Positions 43,652 through 53,964 of a stretch of DNA of 64,000 nt are shown here, piece after piece. Numbering within the stretch: the stretch's first letter is position 1; each line of letters starts with the position of its first letter. The stretch covers positions 434,001 through 498,000 of the forward strand of contig NZ_QNUJ01000003.1 of assembly GCF_003574625.1 (NCBI RefSeq), read 5' to 3'. The translations under genes and the position numbers were made by a program. This DNA is from Shinella zoogloeoides. GTDB lineage: Bacteria > Pseudomonadota > Alphaproteobacteria > Rhizobiales > Rhizobiaceae. The notes beneath the pieces were generated by a model, which worked only from the letters and a program-made list of their open reading frames with translations, did no database searches and was not told the origin of the DNA.

Positions 43652-44398
43652 ATGGAAGACGATCGCCTCTACCACGACCCTGCCCTTGCCGATTTCTACG
43701 ATCTCGAAAACGGCTGGGAACGCTCGCCGGACCTTGCCTTCTGCACGGCGCTCGCGCGGGACGCCGGCAGCGTGCTCGATCTGGGCTGCGGCACGGGTGA
43801 GTTGGCCGTCGCGCTTTGCGAGGGCCGGACCGTCGTCGGCGTGGATCCCGCCCCGGCCATGCTCGATATCGCACGGGCGAAGCCGGGCGCCGGCGGCGTC
43901 GATTTCGTGGAAGGCGACGCACGGTCCGTGCGGCTCGGCCGCCGCTTCGAACTCGTCATGCTCACGGGACATGCCTTTCAGGTCTTCCTGACGCGGGAGG
44001 ATCGCCGGGCGGTGCTTGCCACCATCGAGGCGCATCTTGCGCCCGGCGGGCACTTCGTCTTCGACAGCCGCAATCCCGCCTGCCGGGAATGGGAGGAATG
44101 GGGGCCGGACGAGTCGATGCGCTCCCTCGTCCATCCCCGCTTCGGCGAGGTCGCCGCCTGGAACGACGTCGCCTTCGACGCCGCCACCGGCGTCGTCACC
44201 TACGGGACCCACTATGAAATCCGTGCCACCGGCCGGCGCCTCTCGGCCGCCTCCCGCATCGCCTTTCCGAACAAGGCCGAACTGGAGGCGCTTCTGGCCG
44301 AAACCGGCCTGCGCGCCGAACGATGGCTCGGCGACTGGGAAGGCCATCCCTGGGAGAATGGCGCGAAGGAAATCATTCCCCTCGGCACCCTCGCCTGA
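43652..44398 (+). CDS. Class I SAM-dependent methyltransferase
   Basis: 248 aa. The SAM-binding motif I is VLDLGCGTGELAV near residue 42, followed by VVGVDPAPAMLDIARAK (acidic loop) and LTGHAFQVFLTREDRR (post-motif). Family resemblance is to the Methyltransf_25/11 small-molecule enzymes; the substrate cannot be read from sequence. GGAGGGAG precedes ATG 43652. It stands alone between a terminator and a convergent efflux gene. Confidence 0.8.
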   Translation: MEDDRLYHDPALADFYDLENGWERSPDLAFCTALARDAGSVLDLGCGTGELAVALCEGRTVVGVDPAPAMLDIARAKPGAGGVDFVEGDARSVRLGRRFELVMLTGHAFQVFLTREDRRAVLATIEAHLAPGGHFVFDSRNPACREWEEWGPDESMRSLVHPRFGEVAAWNDVAFDAATGVVTYGTHYEIRATGRRLSAASRIAFPNKAELEALLAETGLRAERWLGDWEGHPWENGAKEIIPLGTLA

Positions 44399-44461
44399 TC
44401 CGGGCGCAGGGAGGCCGTTCGTCTCTATTGGAAGACTTCGGCCGTACCCACACGCCCGGCG

Positions 44462-45928
44462 CTACGCCTCCTGCGGAGCCGGCCCGTGGAGCTGCGTTGA
44501 CGGCACCGCCAGGCACGCAGGTATGATCAGGACGGCGATCAGCAGCATGGCGATGAATGTCGCATGCAGCGCATGCTGGAGGGCGTGCCGGACCTCTTCG
44601 ACGCCGCTGATTGCGGCGCCGGTGCCATTCAGCAGCGCCCGAATCTGTTCCGGCGTGATCGCCTGGCCATTGGCGACATGCGCGAGGCCGTAGGTCAGCA
44701 CCGCGCCGAGCACGGCGGCACCAAGCGTGCTGCCGAGATTGCGCGAGAACACGTTCGATGCGGTGGCGCTGCCGCGCTCGTTCGCGCCCACGCTTTCCTG
44801 CGTGAGGATCAGGGCGCTGATATTGAGCAGCCCCATCCCGAACCCCATGATCAGCGAACCGGCGCCGGCGAGTACAGCAGAACTCGTGGGCCGAAGCAGG
44901 ATGAAAAGGAATGTGCCGAGCGGGATGAGCAGGCTGCCCGCGACCATGAGGGGCCGCAGGCCGAAGCGTGTGAACTGGCGCGAGGCGATCGTCGCGCCGC
45001 AAGGCCAGCCGAGAAGCAGCATGGTCAGTGCGAAGCCCGCAACGAGAGGCGAGCGGTTGAGCACCGTCTGGACATACATCGGCAGGAAGGTCGTCAGTCC
45101 CATGATCGCCATGCTTGCGAAGAAGACGGTGAGATTGGCGAATGCGATCGGACGCTTCAGCCAGAGATCCGGCGCGATCATCGGCGCTTCCGCGCGCCGC
45201 TCCTGCCAGATGAAGGCGCCGAGAGCGGCCGCAAATATGGCGAGCGCCCCGATGGCCTGCCCCGAGATCGCACTTTCCATCTCGGTCAGGGCAATCATCA
45301 GTGCCGAGATGGAAACGGCAAAGAGGCTCGCGCCCAGCACGTCGATCGATACAACACGGGTTCGCTTCTCCTCCCGCAGGAACAGGAAGAATGTCGACGC
45401 AGCGAAAAGTCCCACGGGCACATTGATCCAGAATACCCACGCCCAGGGAAGGTTATGAATGATGAGGCTGCCGAGCAGGGGGCCGACAACGGCCGACAGC
45501 GCCCATACGCTGGCGAGGTAACCTTGAACCTTGCCACGCTGGTTGCCCGGAAACAGATCGGCGACCACGGTCATGGCGACGGGCTGAATGGCGCCGGCGC
45601 CGGCGCCCTGCAGCAGCCGGAAGGCGATCATCGACGGCATCGACCAGGCAAAGCCCGCAAGCACCGAGGCCAGCAGGAATATCGCGATACCGATGAGGAT
45701 CATGGGCTTGCGGCCATAGATGTCCGCAAGCTTTCCGAACACCACGGTCGTCGCCGTCTGCGTCAGGAGAAATGCCGAGAAGACCCAGGAATAGAGATTG
45801 ATCTGGCCGAGTTGCGCGGCGATCTGCGGCATTGCCGTCGAAACGATCGTCGCCTCGATGGCGATCATCGCCATGCTGGCCATGATCGCAACGACGACGA
45901 GGCCGCGATGAGATGTTCTTTCCGTCAT
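44462..45928 (-). CDS. MFS efflux transporter, DHA2 (EmrB-like) family
   Basis: 488 aa with about 14 membrane helices. MFS motif A-like sequence GKLADIYGRKPMI lies between helices 2 and 3, and antiporter motif C-like AVVGPLLGSLI in helix 5. DHA2 pumps are proton-driven drug or metabolite exporters. No EmrA-type adaptor or regulator is adjacent, so it probably acts alone in the inner membrane. The 230 bp upstream show no recognisable gene or clear operator. Confidence 0.85.
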   Translation of the reverse strand: MTERTSHRGLVVVAIMASMAMIAIEATIVSTAMPQIAAQLGQINLYSWVFSAFLLTQTATTVVFGKLADIYGRKPMILIGIAIFLLASVLAGFAWSMPSMIAFRLLQGAGAGAIQPVAMTVVADLFPGNQRGKVQGYLASVWALSAVVGPLLGSLIIHNLPWAWVFWINVPVGLFAASTFFLFLREEKRTRVVSIDVLGASLFAVSISALMIALTEMESAISGQAIGALAIFAAALGAFIWQERRAEAPMIAPDLWLKRPIAFANLTVFFASMAIMGLTTFLPMYVQTVLNRSPLVAGFALTMLLLGWPCGATIASRQFTRFGLRPLMVAGSLLIPLGTFLFILLRPTSSAVLAGAGSLIMGFGMGLLNISALILTQESVGANERGSATASNVFSRNLGSTLGAAVLGAVLTYGLAHVANGQAITPEQIRALLNGTGAAISGVEEVRHALQHALHATFIAMLLIAVLIIPACLAVPSTQLHGPAPQEA

Positions 45929-46158
45929 GGGGAACTTTCGGATGGAATGGCCGCTTGGGCGATGGCGGGATGTTATCCTATGCCAGCCTTACTAATCCGA
46001 TGGATCGTTCCGTCAAGCCAGTTCGGCACCGTTTCGCAAAAGCGTGAAGACACGGCACGACGGGCTCGCGGCCATCGTCAAAACACCCGCCGCGGGCACG
46101 GCTTCGTCTCCGGCGTCGTCCAGGACACCGTCATGCTCTCCGGCCATTTACCCCGTGC

Positions 46159-46602
46159 CTACTGTTCGATCTCCGGCACGACGAGTTTCGCGAGCTTGTC
46201 CAGCGAATCCTGCCAGCCGAGATAGCAGGCTTCGGCGGGGATGATATCCGGTACACCTTGCTGCTCGATGTTCACTTCCGTGCCGACCGATACGGCCTTC
46301 AGGCTCACCGTCACCTTCATCTCGCCCGGAAGGTTGGGATCGTCGAAGCCGTCCGTGTAGACGAGACGCTCCCCGGGGACGAGCTCCAGATAGGTGCCGC
46401 CGAAGGTGTGGCTTTCGCCCGTCGTGAAATTCCGGAACGACATCCTGTGACGGCCGCCGACCTTCGCATCCAGCTCGTGGACGGTGCAGAGAAACCCGTA
46501 CGGCGGAAGCCAGCTTGCAACCGCGTCCGGTTCGAGGAACGCGCGATAGAGCTTCCCGGGCTTGGTGGCAATGACGCGGTGCAGGCGGATCGTGCTGGGC
46601 AT
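46159..46602 (-). CDS. SRPBCC/AHSA1-domain protein
   Basis: 147 aa START-like fold. Conserved AHSA1 features are RVIATKPGKLYRAFLEPDAVASWLPP at the N-terminus, GGTYLELVPGERLVYTDGF mid-protein and the C-terminal GWQDSLDKLAKLV. Members bind small hydrophobic ligands or act in stress; no catalytic residues can be named. AGGAG precedes ATG 46602; the longer frame to 46743 lacks this and has unlikely composition. The 246 bp up to bioZ hold no recognisable gene. Confidence 0.78.
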   Translation of the reverse strand: MPSTIRLHRVIATKPGKLYRAFLEPDAVASWLPPYGFLCTVHELDAKVGGRHRMSFRNFTTGESHTFGGTYLELVPGERLVYTDGFDDPNLPGEMKVTVSLKAVSVGTEVNIEQQGVPDIIPAEACYLGWQDSLDKLAKLVVPEIEQ

Positions 46603-46848
46603 GGTGTTCTCCTGTGGTTCGGTTTCATCGGTTCGTTCTGTCGTGGCGACGTGCTTGCCGCTGCCCGATGCAGTTAAGACGAGCGAGGCAGGGAGAATCC
46701 GACATGACAGCGGATTAAGTTTCGCATCGGCTGTTTTCTTCACCGCGCGCGGTTTGCCGCGGATACCCTACGATCAAAGCTCCAGACGGCCGTTGCCAGC
46801 CGCAAGATTCATTCCTCCTCAACCGCGCCTGTTACGGGCAGCAAACGC

Positions 46849-47838
46849 CTATACGACGACAACCGCCGCTCCGCCGGCCAACCCGGCACCCGCGGCCGTC
46901 AAAAGCAGCGCCTCTCCCTCCGAGAACGCCTTTTGACGGTGTGCGACGGAGAGCGAGAGCGGGATGGTGGCGGCAGAGGAATTGCCGAAATCGCCGATGG
47001 TCCGCACGGTCTTTTCCGGTGCGATGCCGAGATTGGCCGCGACCGCATCGAACATCCGCGCATTGGCCTGATGCGGAACGAAGCGGCTTACAGCCGCCGC
47101 GTCTATCCCCGCCTGCGCCAATGCGCGCTGCGAGGTGCCGGTCATCAGCGCGACGGCGCGGGTAAATACTTCCCGGCCGTCGTGCATCGTCATCAGGAAC
47201 GCCTCGGCCGGGATATCCGGCGCGAAGGGACGATTGCCGCCGCCGGCGGGGATGTGGATGAGGTCGTATCCGCTTCCATCCGATACAAGTTCGGCCGAAA
47301 CGACGCCCCGCTTCGGATCGCCGCACGGTGCGAGCACCACCGCGCCGGCGGCGTCGGCGAACAGCACCACGCTTGCCCTCTCGCACACATTGATGCGCCG
47401 GCTCAGAATATTGGCCGCGACCACGAGCACCTTGCGCCCCTGCGCGCGCACGAACCCGTCGGCCAGCGCCAGCGCATAGAGGAAGCCCGAACAGGCGCCT
47501 GCAAGATCGATGGCGCCGGCGCCGCGAAGACCCAGCCGGTGTGCGATGAGCGGTGCGGACGGCGGCAGCAGGTGATCGGGCGTGGACGTCGCAAGCAGGA
47601 CCAGCGCGATATCCTCCGGCGCGGCCCTCGCGTCGTCGAGCGCCATCCGCGCGGCCGCTTCCGCAAGCCCGCTCAGCGTCTCGCCATCCCCCGCCCAATG
47701 GCGCGTGCGAATGCCCGTCCGGCGCTCTATCCAGCCCGCTTCGAGGCCGAGTCGGCTTTCGATCTCCGCATTGCCGACGCAGCGGGCCGGCACCGCATGC
47801 CCGAACCCGATCATGCGAGAAGATAGGCCGGGCCTCAT
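46849..47838 (-). CDS. bioZ: BioZ-type 3-oxopimeloyl-ACP synthase (FabH/KAS III fold)
   Basis: 329-aa beta-ketoacyl-ACP synthase III homologue. The triad is visible: C116 in [12 protein letters not shown], the histidine in [10 protein letters not shown] and the asparagine in [12 protein letters not shown]. In Rhizobiales, BioZ condenses glutaryl-CoA with malonyl-ACP to give 3-oxopimeloyl-ACP, replacing BioC/BioH as the source of the pimelate moiety. As the last gene of bioBFDAZ, overlapping bioA by 4 bp, it is assigned to biotin rather than general fatty-acid synthesis. No bioC or bioH is seen nearby. Confidence 0.9.
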   Translation of the reverse strand: MRPGLSSRMIGFGHAVPARCVGNAEIESRLGLEAGWIERRTGIRTRHWAGDGETLSGLAEAAARMALDDARAAPEDIALVLLATSTPDHLLPPSAPLIAHRLGLRGAGAIDLAGACSGFLYALALADGFVRAQGRKVLVVAANILSRRINVCERASVVLFADAAGAVVLAPCGDPKRGVVSAELVSDGSGYDLIHIPAGGGNRPFAPDIPAEAFLMTMHDGREVFTRAVALMTGTSQRALAQAGIDAAAVSRFVPHQANARMFDAVAANLGIAPEKTVRTIGDFGNSSAATIPLSLSVAHRQKAFSEGEALLLTAAGAGLAGGAAVVVV

Positions 47839-49103
47839 CGCGGCTTTCCGAGAACGAGGGAGGCCACCTCGTCGATGGCGTCGTAGGCGTGGTCGATCTC
47901 GCCTTCGGTCACGCAATAGGGCGGCATGAGATAGATCACGTTGCCGAGCGGGCGAACAAGCAGCCCGCGCTCGCGAAACAGCCTGCGCATCCTCGGCCCG
48001 GCATCGGCGAGATAACCGCCTTCCGGCACGGCAAGGTCGAGGGCCGCGATCGTCCCGATCTGCCGGACGCCGGTAAAACGCCCGTCCGCTTCGAACCGCG
48101 CGAGGTGCCGCCGGTGCAGTCCCGCCAGCCGGGAGATCCGCTCTTCCACGGCTTCGCTGCGCCAGATCTCCAGATTGGCAACCGCAGCCGCGCAGGCGAC
48201 GGGATTTGCGGTGTAGGAGCTGGAGTGGAAGAACGTCTTGCGCCGGTCGGCCGAAAAATGCGCCTCGAAGACCGCTTCGTTGCAAAGCGTCGCCGCGAGC
48301 GGCAGCGCCCCGCCCGTCAAGCCCTTGGACGTGCAGAGGATATCCGGGCGGATACCGGCCTGCTCACAGGCGAACAGCGTTCCCGTCCGCCCCCAGCCCG
48401 TCATCACCTCATCGGCGATGAACAGGCACCCGTAGCGCCGCGCGATCTCCGCCAGCCCGGCAAGCACCTCGGCGGCGTGGATTTTCATGCCGCCCGCCCC
48501 GAGCACCAGCGGCTCGATCAGCAAGGCCGCCACGCGGCCGGTGCGGCAGACCGCCTCGAACATGTCGAGCGTCCGCTGCTGCCGGCCCGCTTCGGGAAAA
48601 GGCAGCCGGTCGACCTCGAAAAGCAGCGGCGCATAGGCGGCGTTGAAGACGCCACGCTCACCGGCCGCCATGGTGCCGATCGTATCGCCGTGATAGCCAT
48701 GCTCCATCACGACGATGCGGTCGCGCGCCTGCCCGGTATTGTAGAAACAGCCGAGCGCCATCTTCAGCGCCACCTCGACCGAGGTCGAGCCGCTGTCGGA
48801 GTAGAACACATGCCGCAGGCCGGGAGGCGCGATCTCGATCAGCTCCGCCGCCAGCCGCTCGGCAGGCATGTGCGAGAACTCGGCGAAGATGACCTGGTCG
48901 AGGGATTGCGCCGCCTCGCGGATCGCCTCGACGATCCGGGGATGCCGATGGCCATGGGTAACGACCCACCAGGACGAGATGAGATCGAGGATCCGGTTGC
49001 CGTCTTCATCGATCAGATAGGCACCTTCGGTCGAGACGATACGCGTCATCGACGGCTCGAGCGCATGCTGGGTGAAGGGATGCCAGACGGGCGAGCGGTT
49101 CAT
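47835..49103 (-). CDS. bioA: Adenosylmethionine-8-amino-7-oxononanoate aminotransferase
   Basis: 422-aa class III PLP aminotransferase making 7,8-diaminopelargonate. Hallmarks: VWHPFTQH near the N-terminus, [50 protein letters not shown] and the PLP lysine in [16 protein letters not shown] 49103 overlaps the bioD stop (ATGA). The neighbouring bio genes remove doubt about the substrate. Confidence 0.95.
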   Translation of the reverse strand: MNRSPVWHPFTQHALEPSMTRIVSTEGAYLIDEDGNRILDLISSWWVVTHGHRHPRIVEAIREAAQSLDQVIFAEFSHMPAERLAAELIEIAPPGLRHVFYSDSGSTSVEVALKMALGCFYNTGQARDRIVVMEHGYHGDTIGTMAAGERGVFNAAYAPLLFEVDRLPFPEAGRQQRTLDMFEAVCRTGRVAALLIEPLVLGAGGMKIHAAEVLAGLAEIARRYGCLFIADEVMTGWGRTGTLFACEQAGIRPDILCTSKGLTGGALPLAATLCNEAVFEAHFSADRRKTFFHSSSYTANPVACAAAVANLEIWRSEAVEERISRLAGLHRRHLARFEADGRFTGVRQIGTIAALDLAVPEGGYLADAGPRMRRLFRERGLLVRPLGNVIYLMPPYCVTEGEIDHAYDAIDEVASLVLGKPR

Positions 49104-49738
49104 ATGGGTTCTCCCTGGAAAACCATCGGATCGAAATTGTCCAGAAAGGCCCGGCGGAGCGCTTCGGCCGTGACGCGCACGAGCACCGGAAGCCGGCCAA
49201 GCGACCGGACGCCGCCGAACTCGACGATGATGCGCTGCGTCTCGGGATTTTCCTCGCCGATGAAGGCCACGCCGAAGACCGGAATGCCGCGGCTCCGCAT
49301 CGCTTCGAGCGAGAGGAGCGTGTGGTTGATCGTGCCGAGGGACGTGCGGGCGCACAGGATGACGGGAAGCTGCCAGCGCGAAAAGATATCGGCGAAGAGC
49401 AGATGTCCGGAAAGTGGTACCAGCAGGCCGCCCGCGCCTTCGATCACCAGCGGACCGTCCGTTTGCGGCGGCACGAGCCGCGACGGCATGATCGACACAC
49501 CGTCCAGCCGGGCCGAGAGGTGCGGCGAGGCAGGCGCCGAAAGACGATAGGCCTCCGGCAGGATCCGTTCGCGCGGCACGCCGAGCCGGGCAACCGTCTC
49601 GCTGTCCGTCTCGCCGTCGAGGCCGGATTGCACCGGCTTCCAGTAGCACCCGTTCAGGGCGACGGCCAGCGCCGCGGAAAAGACGGTCTTGCCGATGCCG
49701 GTATCGGTGCCGGATATGACGAAGCGCGCGGCCATCAC
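49100..49738 (-). CDS. bioD: Dethiobiotin synthetase
   Basis: 212-aa ATP-dependent carboxylase closing the ureido ring of dethiobiotin. The P-loop [15 protein letters not shown] starts near residue 9, and [13 protein letters not shown] carries the conserved EGAGG motif. It overlaps bioF and bioA by 4 bp each. Confidence 0.95.
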   Translation of the reverse strand: MMAARFVISGTDTGIGKTVFSAALAVALNGCYWKPVQSGLDGETDSETVARLGVPRERILPEAYRLSAPASPHLSARLDGVSIMPSRLVPPQTDGPLVIEGAGGLLVPLSGHLLFADIFSRWQLPVILCARTSLGTINHTLLSLEAMRSRGIPVFGVAFIGEENPETQRIIVEFGGVRSLGRLPVLVRVTAEALRRAFLDNFDPMVFQGEPI

Positions 49739-50868
49739 GTTTCCCTTGCCATGACAGCGGCGAGCCGTTCGAACATGTCCGATATCTGTCCCTCATCGAC
49801 ATTCAGCGTGATGGAGATCCGAAGCCGCGCCGTCCCCTCTGGCACCGTCGGCGGCCGGATCGCCCGGATGTCGAAGCCGTCCTCGCGCATGCGTTCAGCG
49901 ATCCTCAGCGCGCGGGCATTGTCCCCGATCCTGACGGGGAGGATCTGCGAGCCGCTGGCATCCATGCCGAGCCGGGAGCGCAGGCACTCGCCGGCAAGCT
50001 CCGTCAGGCTCGCCAGTCGGGCGCGACGCTCCGGCTCGTCGGCCAGCATCCGCAACGCCTCGCGCACGCCGGCAGCGACGAGGGGAGAGGGCGCGGTCGA
50101 ATAGATGAAGTTGCGTGCCCGGTTGACCAGATAGTCGGCAAGCACGGCCGGCAATCCGAGCAACGCACCGGAGAGCCCCAGCGCCTTGCCGCAAGTATGC
50201 AGCGTCAGGACATTGGCGCGGCCGGCGGCAAGGCCGCGTCCGCCGGGACCGAGGACGCCCGTCGCATGCGCCTCGTCGACGACGAGGAACCCCTCGTGCC
50301 GCTCGGCAATTTCCGCAAGCGCGCCCAGCGCCGCCCGGTCCCCATCCATGGAATAGAGACTTTCGGCAGCGATCCACGGCTGCCCCCTTCCGCCGGCCCT
50401 TCGCCAGTCCGAAATCGCCCGGTCGAAAGCCTCGACATCGTTGTGCCGCACGGCGACCGCCCCGGCCCTGCCTGCCGCGATGCCCTCATGCACGCTCGCA
50501 TGGATCAGCGCGTCATGCACGATCAGGTCTCCGCGTTGCGGCAGGATAGAGAAAAGCGCGGTGTTCGCGGCATAGCCGCTGCCGAAATAGAGCGCCTTGT
50601 CGGCCCCGAAAAAGGACGCGGCCTCCCTTTCGAGCGCCTCGTGCTCGGGATGATTGCCGCGCAGCAGCCGCGAGCCGCCCGCCCCCACCGGTACGCCCCC
50701 TTCCATCGCGGTCGATATCGCCGCCTTCAGGCGCGGCGCATCGGCAAGGCCGAGATAGTCGTTGGAGGCGAAGTCCACGCCTTGCTGGGGCAGCAGCGCG
50801 CGCAGGCGGCCCTTGCGCCGCAGGCCGGCGAGCGTGGCTTCGTGGCGAGCGAAGGCCGGCGCACTCAA
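49735..50868 (-). CDS. bioF: 8-amino-7-oxononanoate synthase
   Basis: 377-aa class II PLP enzyme condensing pimeloyl-thioester with alanine. Visible motifs: [27 protein letters not shown] [12 protein letters not shown], the aspartate/histidine in [17 protein letters not shown] and the PLP lysine in [12 protein letters not shown]. It overlaps bioB and bioD by 4 bp. Confidence 0.95.
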   Translation of the reverse strand: MSAPAFARHEATLAGLRRKGRLRALLPQQGVDFASNDYLGLADAPRLKAAISTAMEGGVPVGAGGSRLLRGNHPEHEALEREAASFFGADKALYFGSGYAANTALFSILPQRGDLIVHDALIHASVHEGIAAGRAGAVAVRHNDVEAFDRAISDWRRAGGRGQPWIAAESLYSMDGDRAALGALAEIAERHEGFLVVDEAHATGVLGPGGRGLAAGRANVLTLHTCGKALGLSGALLGLPAVLADYLVNRARNFIYSTAPSPLVAAGVREALRMLADEPERRARLASLTELAGECLRSRLGMDASGSQILPVRIGDNARALRIAERMREDGFDIRAIRPPTVPEGTARLRISITLNVDEGQISDMFERLAAVMARET

Positions 50869-51869
50869 GAGGCGAGCTCCCGCTCCATCGGTTTCAGGCC
50901 GAGCCGGCGGAAGAGCGCCGCGTCATGATCCTCGCCGGGATTTTCCGCCGTCAGCAGCGTGTCACCCACGAAGATGGAATTGGCCCCCGCCAGGAAACAG
51001 AGGGCCTGCGTCTCGTCACTCATGTCAGTACGGCCGGCGGACAGGCGCACATGGGAAGCCGGCATCAGGATCCGCGCCAGCGCGACGGTGCGCACGAATT
51101 CGATGGGATCGACGGGAGCGGTATTCGCCAGCTTCGTTCCGGGAATCGGGATCAGCATGTTGATCGGTACGCTCTCCGGCGGGGCCGGCAGATTGGCCAG
51201 CGTCACCAGCATGGCGATACGGTCACTTGCCGTCTCGCCCATACCAAGGATGCCGCCCGCGCAGACCTTGATCCCGGCCTCGCGGACATTCGACAGCGTC
51301 TCCAGCCTGTCCGCGAAGCTGCGGGTAGTGATGATCTCGGAATAGTAGCGTTCGGACGTATCGATATTGTGGTTGTAATAGTCGAGGCCGGCTTCGGCGA
51401 GCCTTGCCGATTGCGCGGGCGTCAGCATGCCGAGCGTCATGCAGGTTTCCATGCCGAGCGCCCTCACCCCCTCGACCATGCGCACGATCGTCTCCATGTC
51501 GCGGTCCTTCGGGCTGCGCCAGGCCGCCCCCATGCAATAGCGGGTCGCGCCGCCATCACGGGCCTTTCGCGCCTCGGCCAGCACGCGTTCGACCTCCATC
51601 AGCTTCGAAGCCCTGAGCCCGGTCGGAGAATGGGCCGACTGGCTGCAATAGCCGCAATCCTCGGCGCAGCCGCCGGTCTTTATGGACAGAAGGCGGCTCA
51701 TCTGGATCGCATTGGGATCGAAGTGCTCGCGGTGAACCTGCTGGGCACGAAAGAGAAGATCGTTGAACGGAAGATTATAGATAAATTCCGCTTCCTCGAC
51801 GGTGCAGCACGCATCGGGAGACGGATGCGCTCCTGCAAATTCCTTCGGATGTTCGAATTCCCGCATCAT
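50865..51869 (-). CDS. bioB: Biotin synthase
   Basis: 334-aa radical-SAM enzyme inserting sulfur into dethiobiotin. The SAM-cluster cysteines are in [13 protein letters not shown], the [2Fe-2S] and substrate motifs include [13 protein letters not shown] and [11 protein letters not shown], and the arginine ligand lies in VRLSAGR. It is the first gene of the operon, with a BioR box 42-51 bp upstream. Confidence 0.96.
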   Translation of the reverse strand: MMREFEHPKEFAGAHPSPDACCTVEEAEFIYNLPFNDLLFRAQQVHREHFDPNAIQMSRLLSIKTGGCAEDCGYCSQSAHSPTGLRASKLMEVERVLAEARKARDGGATRYCMGAAWRSPKDRDMETIVRMVEGVRALGMETCMTLGMLTPAQSARLAEAGLDYYNHNIDTSERYYSEIITTRSFADRLETLSNVREAGIKVCAGGILGMGETASDRIAMLVTLANLPAPPESVPINMLIPIPGTKLANTAPVDPIEFVRTVALARILMPASHVRLSAGRTDMSDETQALCFLAGANSIFVGDTLLTAENPGEDHDAALFRRLGLKPMERELAS

Positions 51870-51890
51870 CGAGAGCCCTTCTCGCTTCTA

Positions 51891-51920
51891 AATAGATAGA
51901 ATCATAATTTTATCTATAAT
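51891..51920. promoter_or_regulatory. BioR box (and weaker second site) upstream of bioB
   Basis: TTATCTATAA at 51911-51920 is an exact match to the alphaproteobacterial BioR consensus, the reverse complement of TTATAGATAA. A degenerate copy, AAATAGATAG at 51891-51900, shares ATAGATA and lies 20 bp nearer the gene. Confidence 0.85.
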
Positions 51921-52063
51921 CAGAAACTGACGAGCGATGGCAACCCTTTTTCGACAAGGATCGAAAACCCGGAACAGCGAGGAGAACGGCATGCTTCATC
52001 GTCCCGCCGGGCGTCAGCCCGCGGCAGTCTCAGCCGGCACCAGGCCGGAAAGCGGCGATTGAA

Positions 52064-52732
52064 TCAGCCTTCGAGCGCGAATGCGGCGCCCGTTTTGCCG
52101 GAGGCATAACGAACCGGTTTTTCGCCGATTCTTTTCACATGCCGTTCGAGCGCGATGACGGCCTGGTCGACCTTGCCCTGCCGGAGGTGATCGAGGATGG
52201 CGCGGTGGTCCGTGTCGACCCGCGGCGTCCAGCCGGCGCGGCTCGTTGCAAACAGGAAACGCGAGCCCGCCGCATGCAGGTTGTCAATCTCGGCCAGCAG
52301 CCGCGGCATGTTGCAGGGGGAAAGCAGCAGCTTGTGGAAGGCGCGGTTGGCCTCGTCCCATTCCTCGATGTCCGTGGCGGCATCGCAGGCCTGCGCGACC
52401 GCTTCCGCCCGATCCAGCAGGAACGGCGTCAGATGCGGCGCCGCCATGCGCAGGGCCAGCCCTTCCAGCACGGAGCGCATCAGGGCGACCTCCTGCACCT
52501 CGGCAAGCGAGAACGATGCGACCCGAACGCCCCGGCGCGCCTCGCTCACGGCCAGTCCCTGCGCCTCGAGCCGCCGGAACGCCTCCCGCACCGGCACATG
52601 GCTGGTGCCGAATTCCTCGGCGATATGGTCCTGCCTGAGCTTGCTTCCCGGCTCCAGTGCGCCGGTGATGATGCGTTCTGCGAGAACGCGGCTGATACGG
52701 TTGGCGATGGTGTCTTCGGCGCTTACGGTCAT
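52064..52732 (-). CDS. bioR: GntR-family biotin regulator
   Basis: 222 aa. The N-terminal GntR winged helix (LEPGSKLRQDHIAEEFGTSHVPVREAFRRLEAQGL) is followed by an FCD helical domain (about residues 80-210). Its position immediately upstream of bioBFDAZ, with a TTATAGATAA box at its own start and another before bioB, identifies it as BioR, which represses biotin genes. The 195 bp between its stop and bioB hold only the boxes. Confidence 0.92.
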   Translation of the reverse strand: MTVSAEDTIANRISRVLAERIITGALEPGSKLRQDHIAEEFGTSHVPVREAFRRLEAQGLAVSEARRGVRVASFSLAEVQEVALMRSVLEGLALRMAAPHLTPFLLDRAEAVAQACDAATDIEEWDEANRAFHKLLLSPCNMPRLLAEIDNLHAAGSRFLFATSRAGWTPRVDTDHRAILDHLRQGKVDQAVIALERHVKRIGEKPVRYASGKTGAAFALEG

Positions 52733-52735
52733 TTT

Positions 52736-52745
52736 TTATAGATAA
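52736..52745. promoter_or_regulatory. BioR box upstream of bioR
   Basis: TTATAGATAA lies 3 bp before the bioR start codon, so binding would block initiation; autorepression is expected. The remaining about 270 bp towards ubiV show no gene or clear signal. Confidence 0.85.
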
Positions 52746-53018
52746 TTTACGATTCCGGCGCTGTCGAGCACAGGCCGGGCGCCGCCCACCGAGGTTCGAC
52801 AAGAGGTTGCGCCTTGTCTACTACCCGGACCGCCCTTCAAGGGGAAGCGCCGATGCGGTCAACGGCGTTGAGACCGGCGAGCAACGGACGGAACGAGCCT
52901 AGCTCAATCCCCCACGAACTTGCGCGGCGGCATTCTCTATAGCCTGCCCAGGAAGGAAATCCGCGCCGCCGTCGATTTTCCTGGATCGCATGCCCGTCCG
53001 CTTTTCAACCGCGCCCCG

Positions 53019-53954
53019 TCACGCATGTCCGAGCGATGCCGCGCGGCCCCGCGCAACCCAGGCCGCTCCTTCCCGCGCGTGCAGGAAGCCATTCGAAAAG
53101 GGAATGCCGGGATAGACCTGCTGCAGGTGAGCAATTGCTTCCTCGCCCGCCATCTCGCCATCAAGCATGGCGCGGAACACTTCCGCCACCCGCACCATGT
53201 CGCAATCCTGCGGCGAGAGCCTGATGCGCGACAGGCCGGCCTCCACCAGCGGCGCCAGATCGTCGCCCAGCATCGCGCAACTGTTCGAAAGGGTCTGCAC
53301 ACCGTTCAGCACCAGGAAGGACTGCCGGTCGAGGGTGCGCAGCGGAAGGCCATCCGGCTCCTCGCCGCAGATGAACTGGCAATTGTCCTTCGTCAGCCCC
53401 TTGGAGCGGGCATGGGCGCAGCGCGCGGAAATCGCAAGCGGCATGCGGCCGAAGGCGAATATCTCGAAGGAGAAGCCCGGCATGTCCTCCAGAATCCGCA
53501 GGATGGAACTTGCCGGCAGTTCCGGCGGCAGGCAGATGTTCTCGGCCCCGCGCGCGGCGAGCACCCGCGCTGTCGCCGCATTGTAGACGTTGACCAGCGG
53601 CCCGATCGAATGCGGCCGTCCCTTGAGGAGGCCGATCGCCGAAAGGTCGTTCGCCTCCACAGGATGAACGCTGTCGCGGATCAGATCGCGCACGTGCCGG
53701 CTCTCCCGCTCCAGCGTCACCATGGCGAGCGTCGAGAGCGTCACCCTCTTTCCGGCAGCCTCCAGCCGCTCGACCACCTCGGCGACATGCGGCTCGCTGA
53801 AATGCTGGCGCTTGGAACAGACCGTCTCGCCCAGCGTCACATGCTCCACTGGCGCCTCGTCGGCGATGCGGAAATAGAAGTCCCGCCATTTCGGCCCGTC
53901 CCAGAGGAAATAGACCGGCCCGAGGCTCAGCGCCGGCTTGGCTGTCGTCGTCAT
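53019..53954 (-). CDS. ubiV: UbiV, O2-independent ubiquinone hydroxylation factor
   Basis: 311-aa peptidase-U32-like protein that with UbiU forms a complex replacing O2-dependent ubiquinone hydroxylases. Likely [4Fe-4S] ligands: the cysteine in ETVCSKRQHF and the cluster RCAHAR ... DNCQFICGEE, the spacing known for UbiV. It lacks the proteolytic features of true U32 proteases. AGGAGAAGG precedes ATG 53954. Ten bp separate it from ubiU. Confidence 0.92.
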   Translation of the reverse strand: MTTTAKPALSLGPVYFLWDGPKWRDFYFRIADEAPVEHVTLGETVCSKRQHFSEPHVAEVVERLEAAGKRVTLSTLAMVTLERESRHVRDLIRDSVHPVEANDLSAIGLLKGRPHSIGPLVNVYNAATARVLAARGAENICLPPELPASSILRILEDMPGFSFEIFAFGRMPLAISARCAHARSKGLTKDNCQFICGEEPDGLPLRTLDRQSFLVLNGVQTLSNSCAMLGDDLAPLVEAGLSRIRLSPQDCDMVRVAEVFRAMLDGEMAGEEAIAHLQQVYPGIPFSNGFLHAREGAAWVARGRAASLGHA

Positions 53955-53964
53955 GTGCCTTCTC

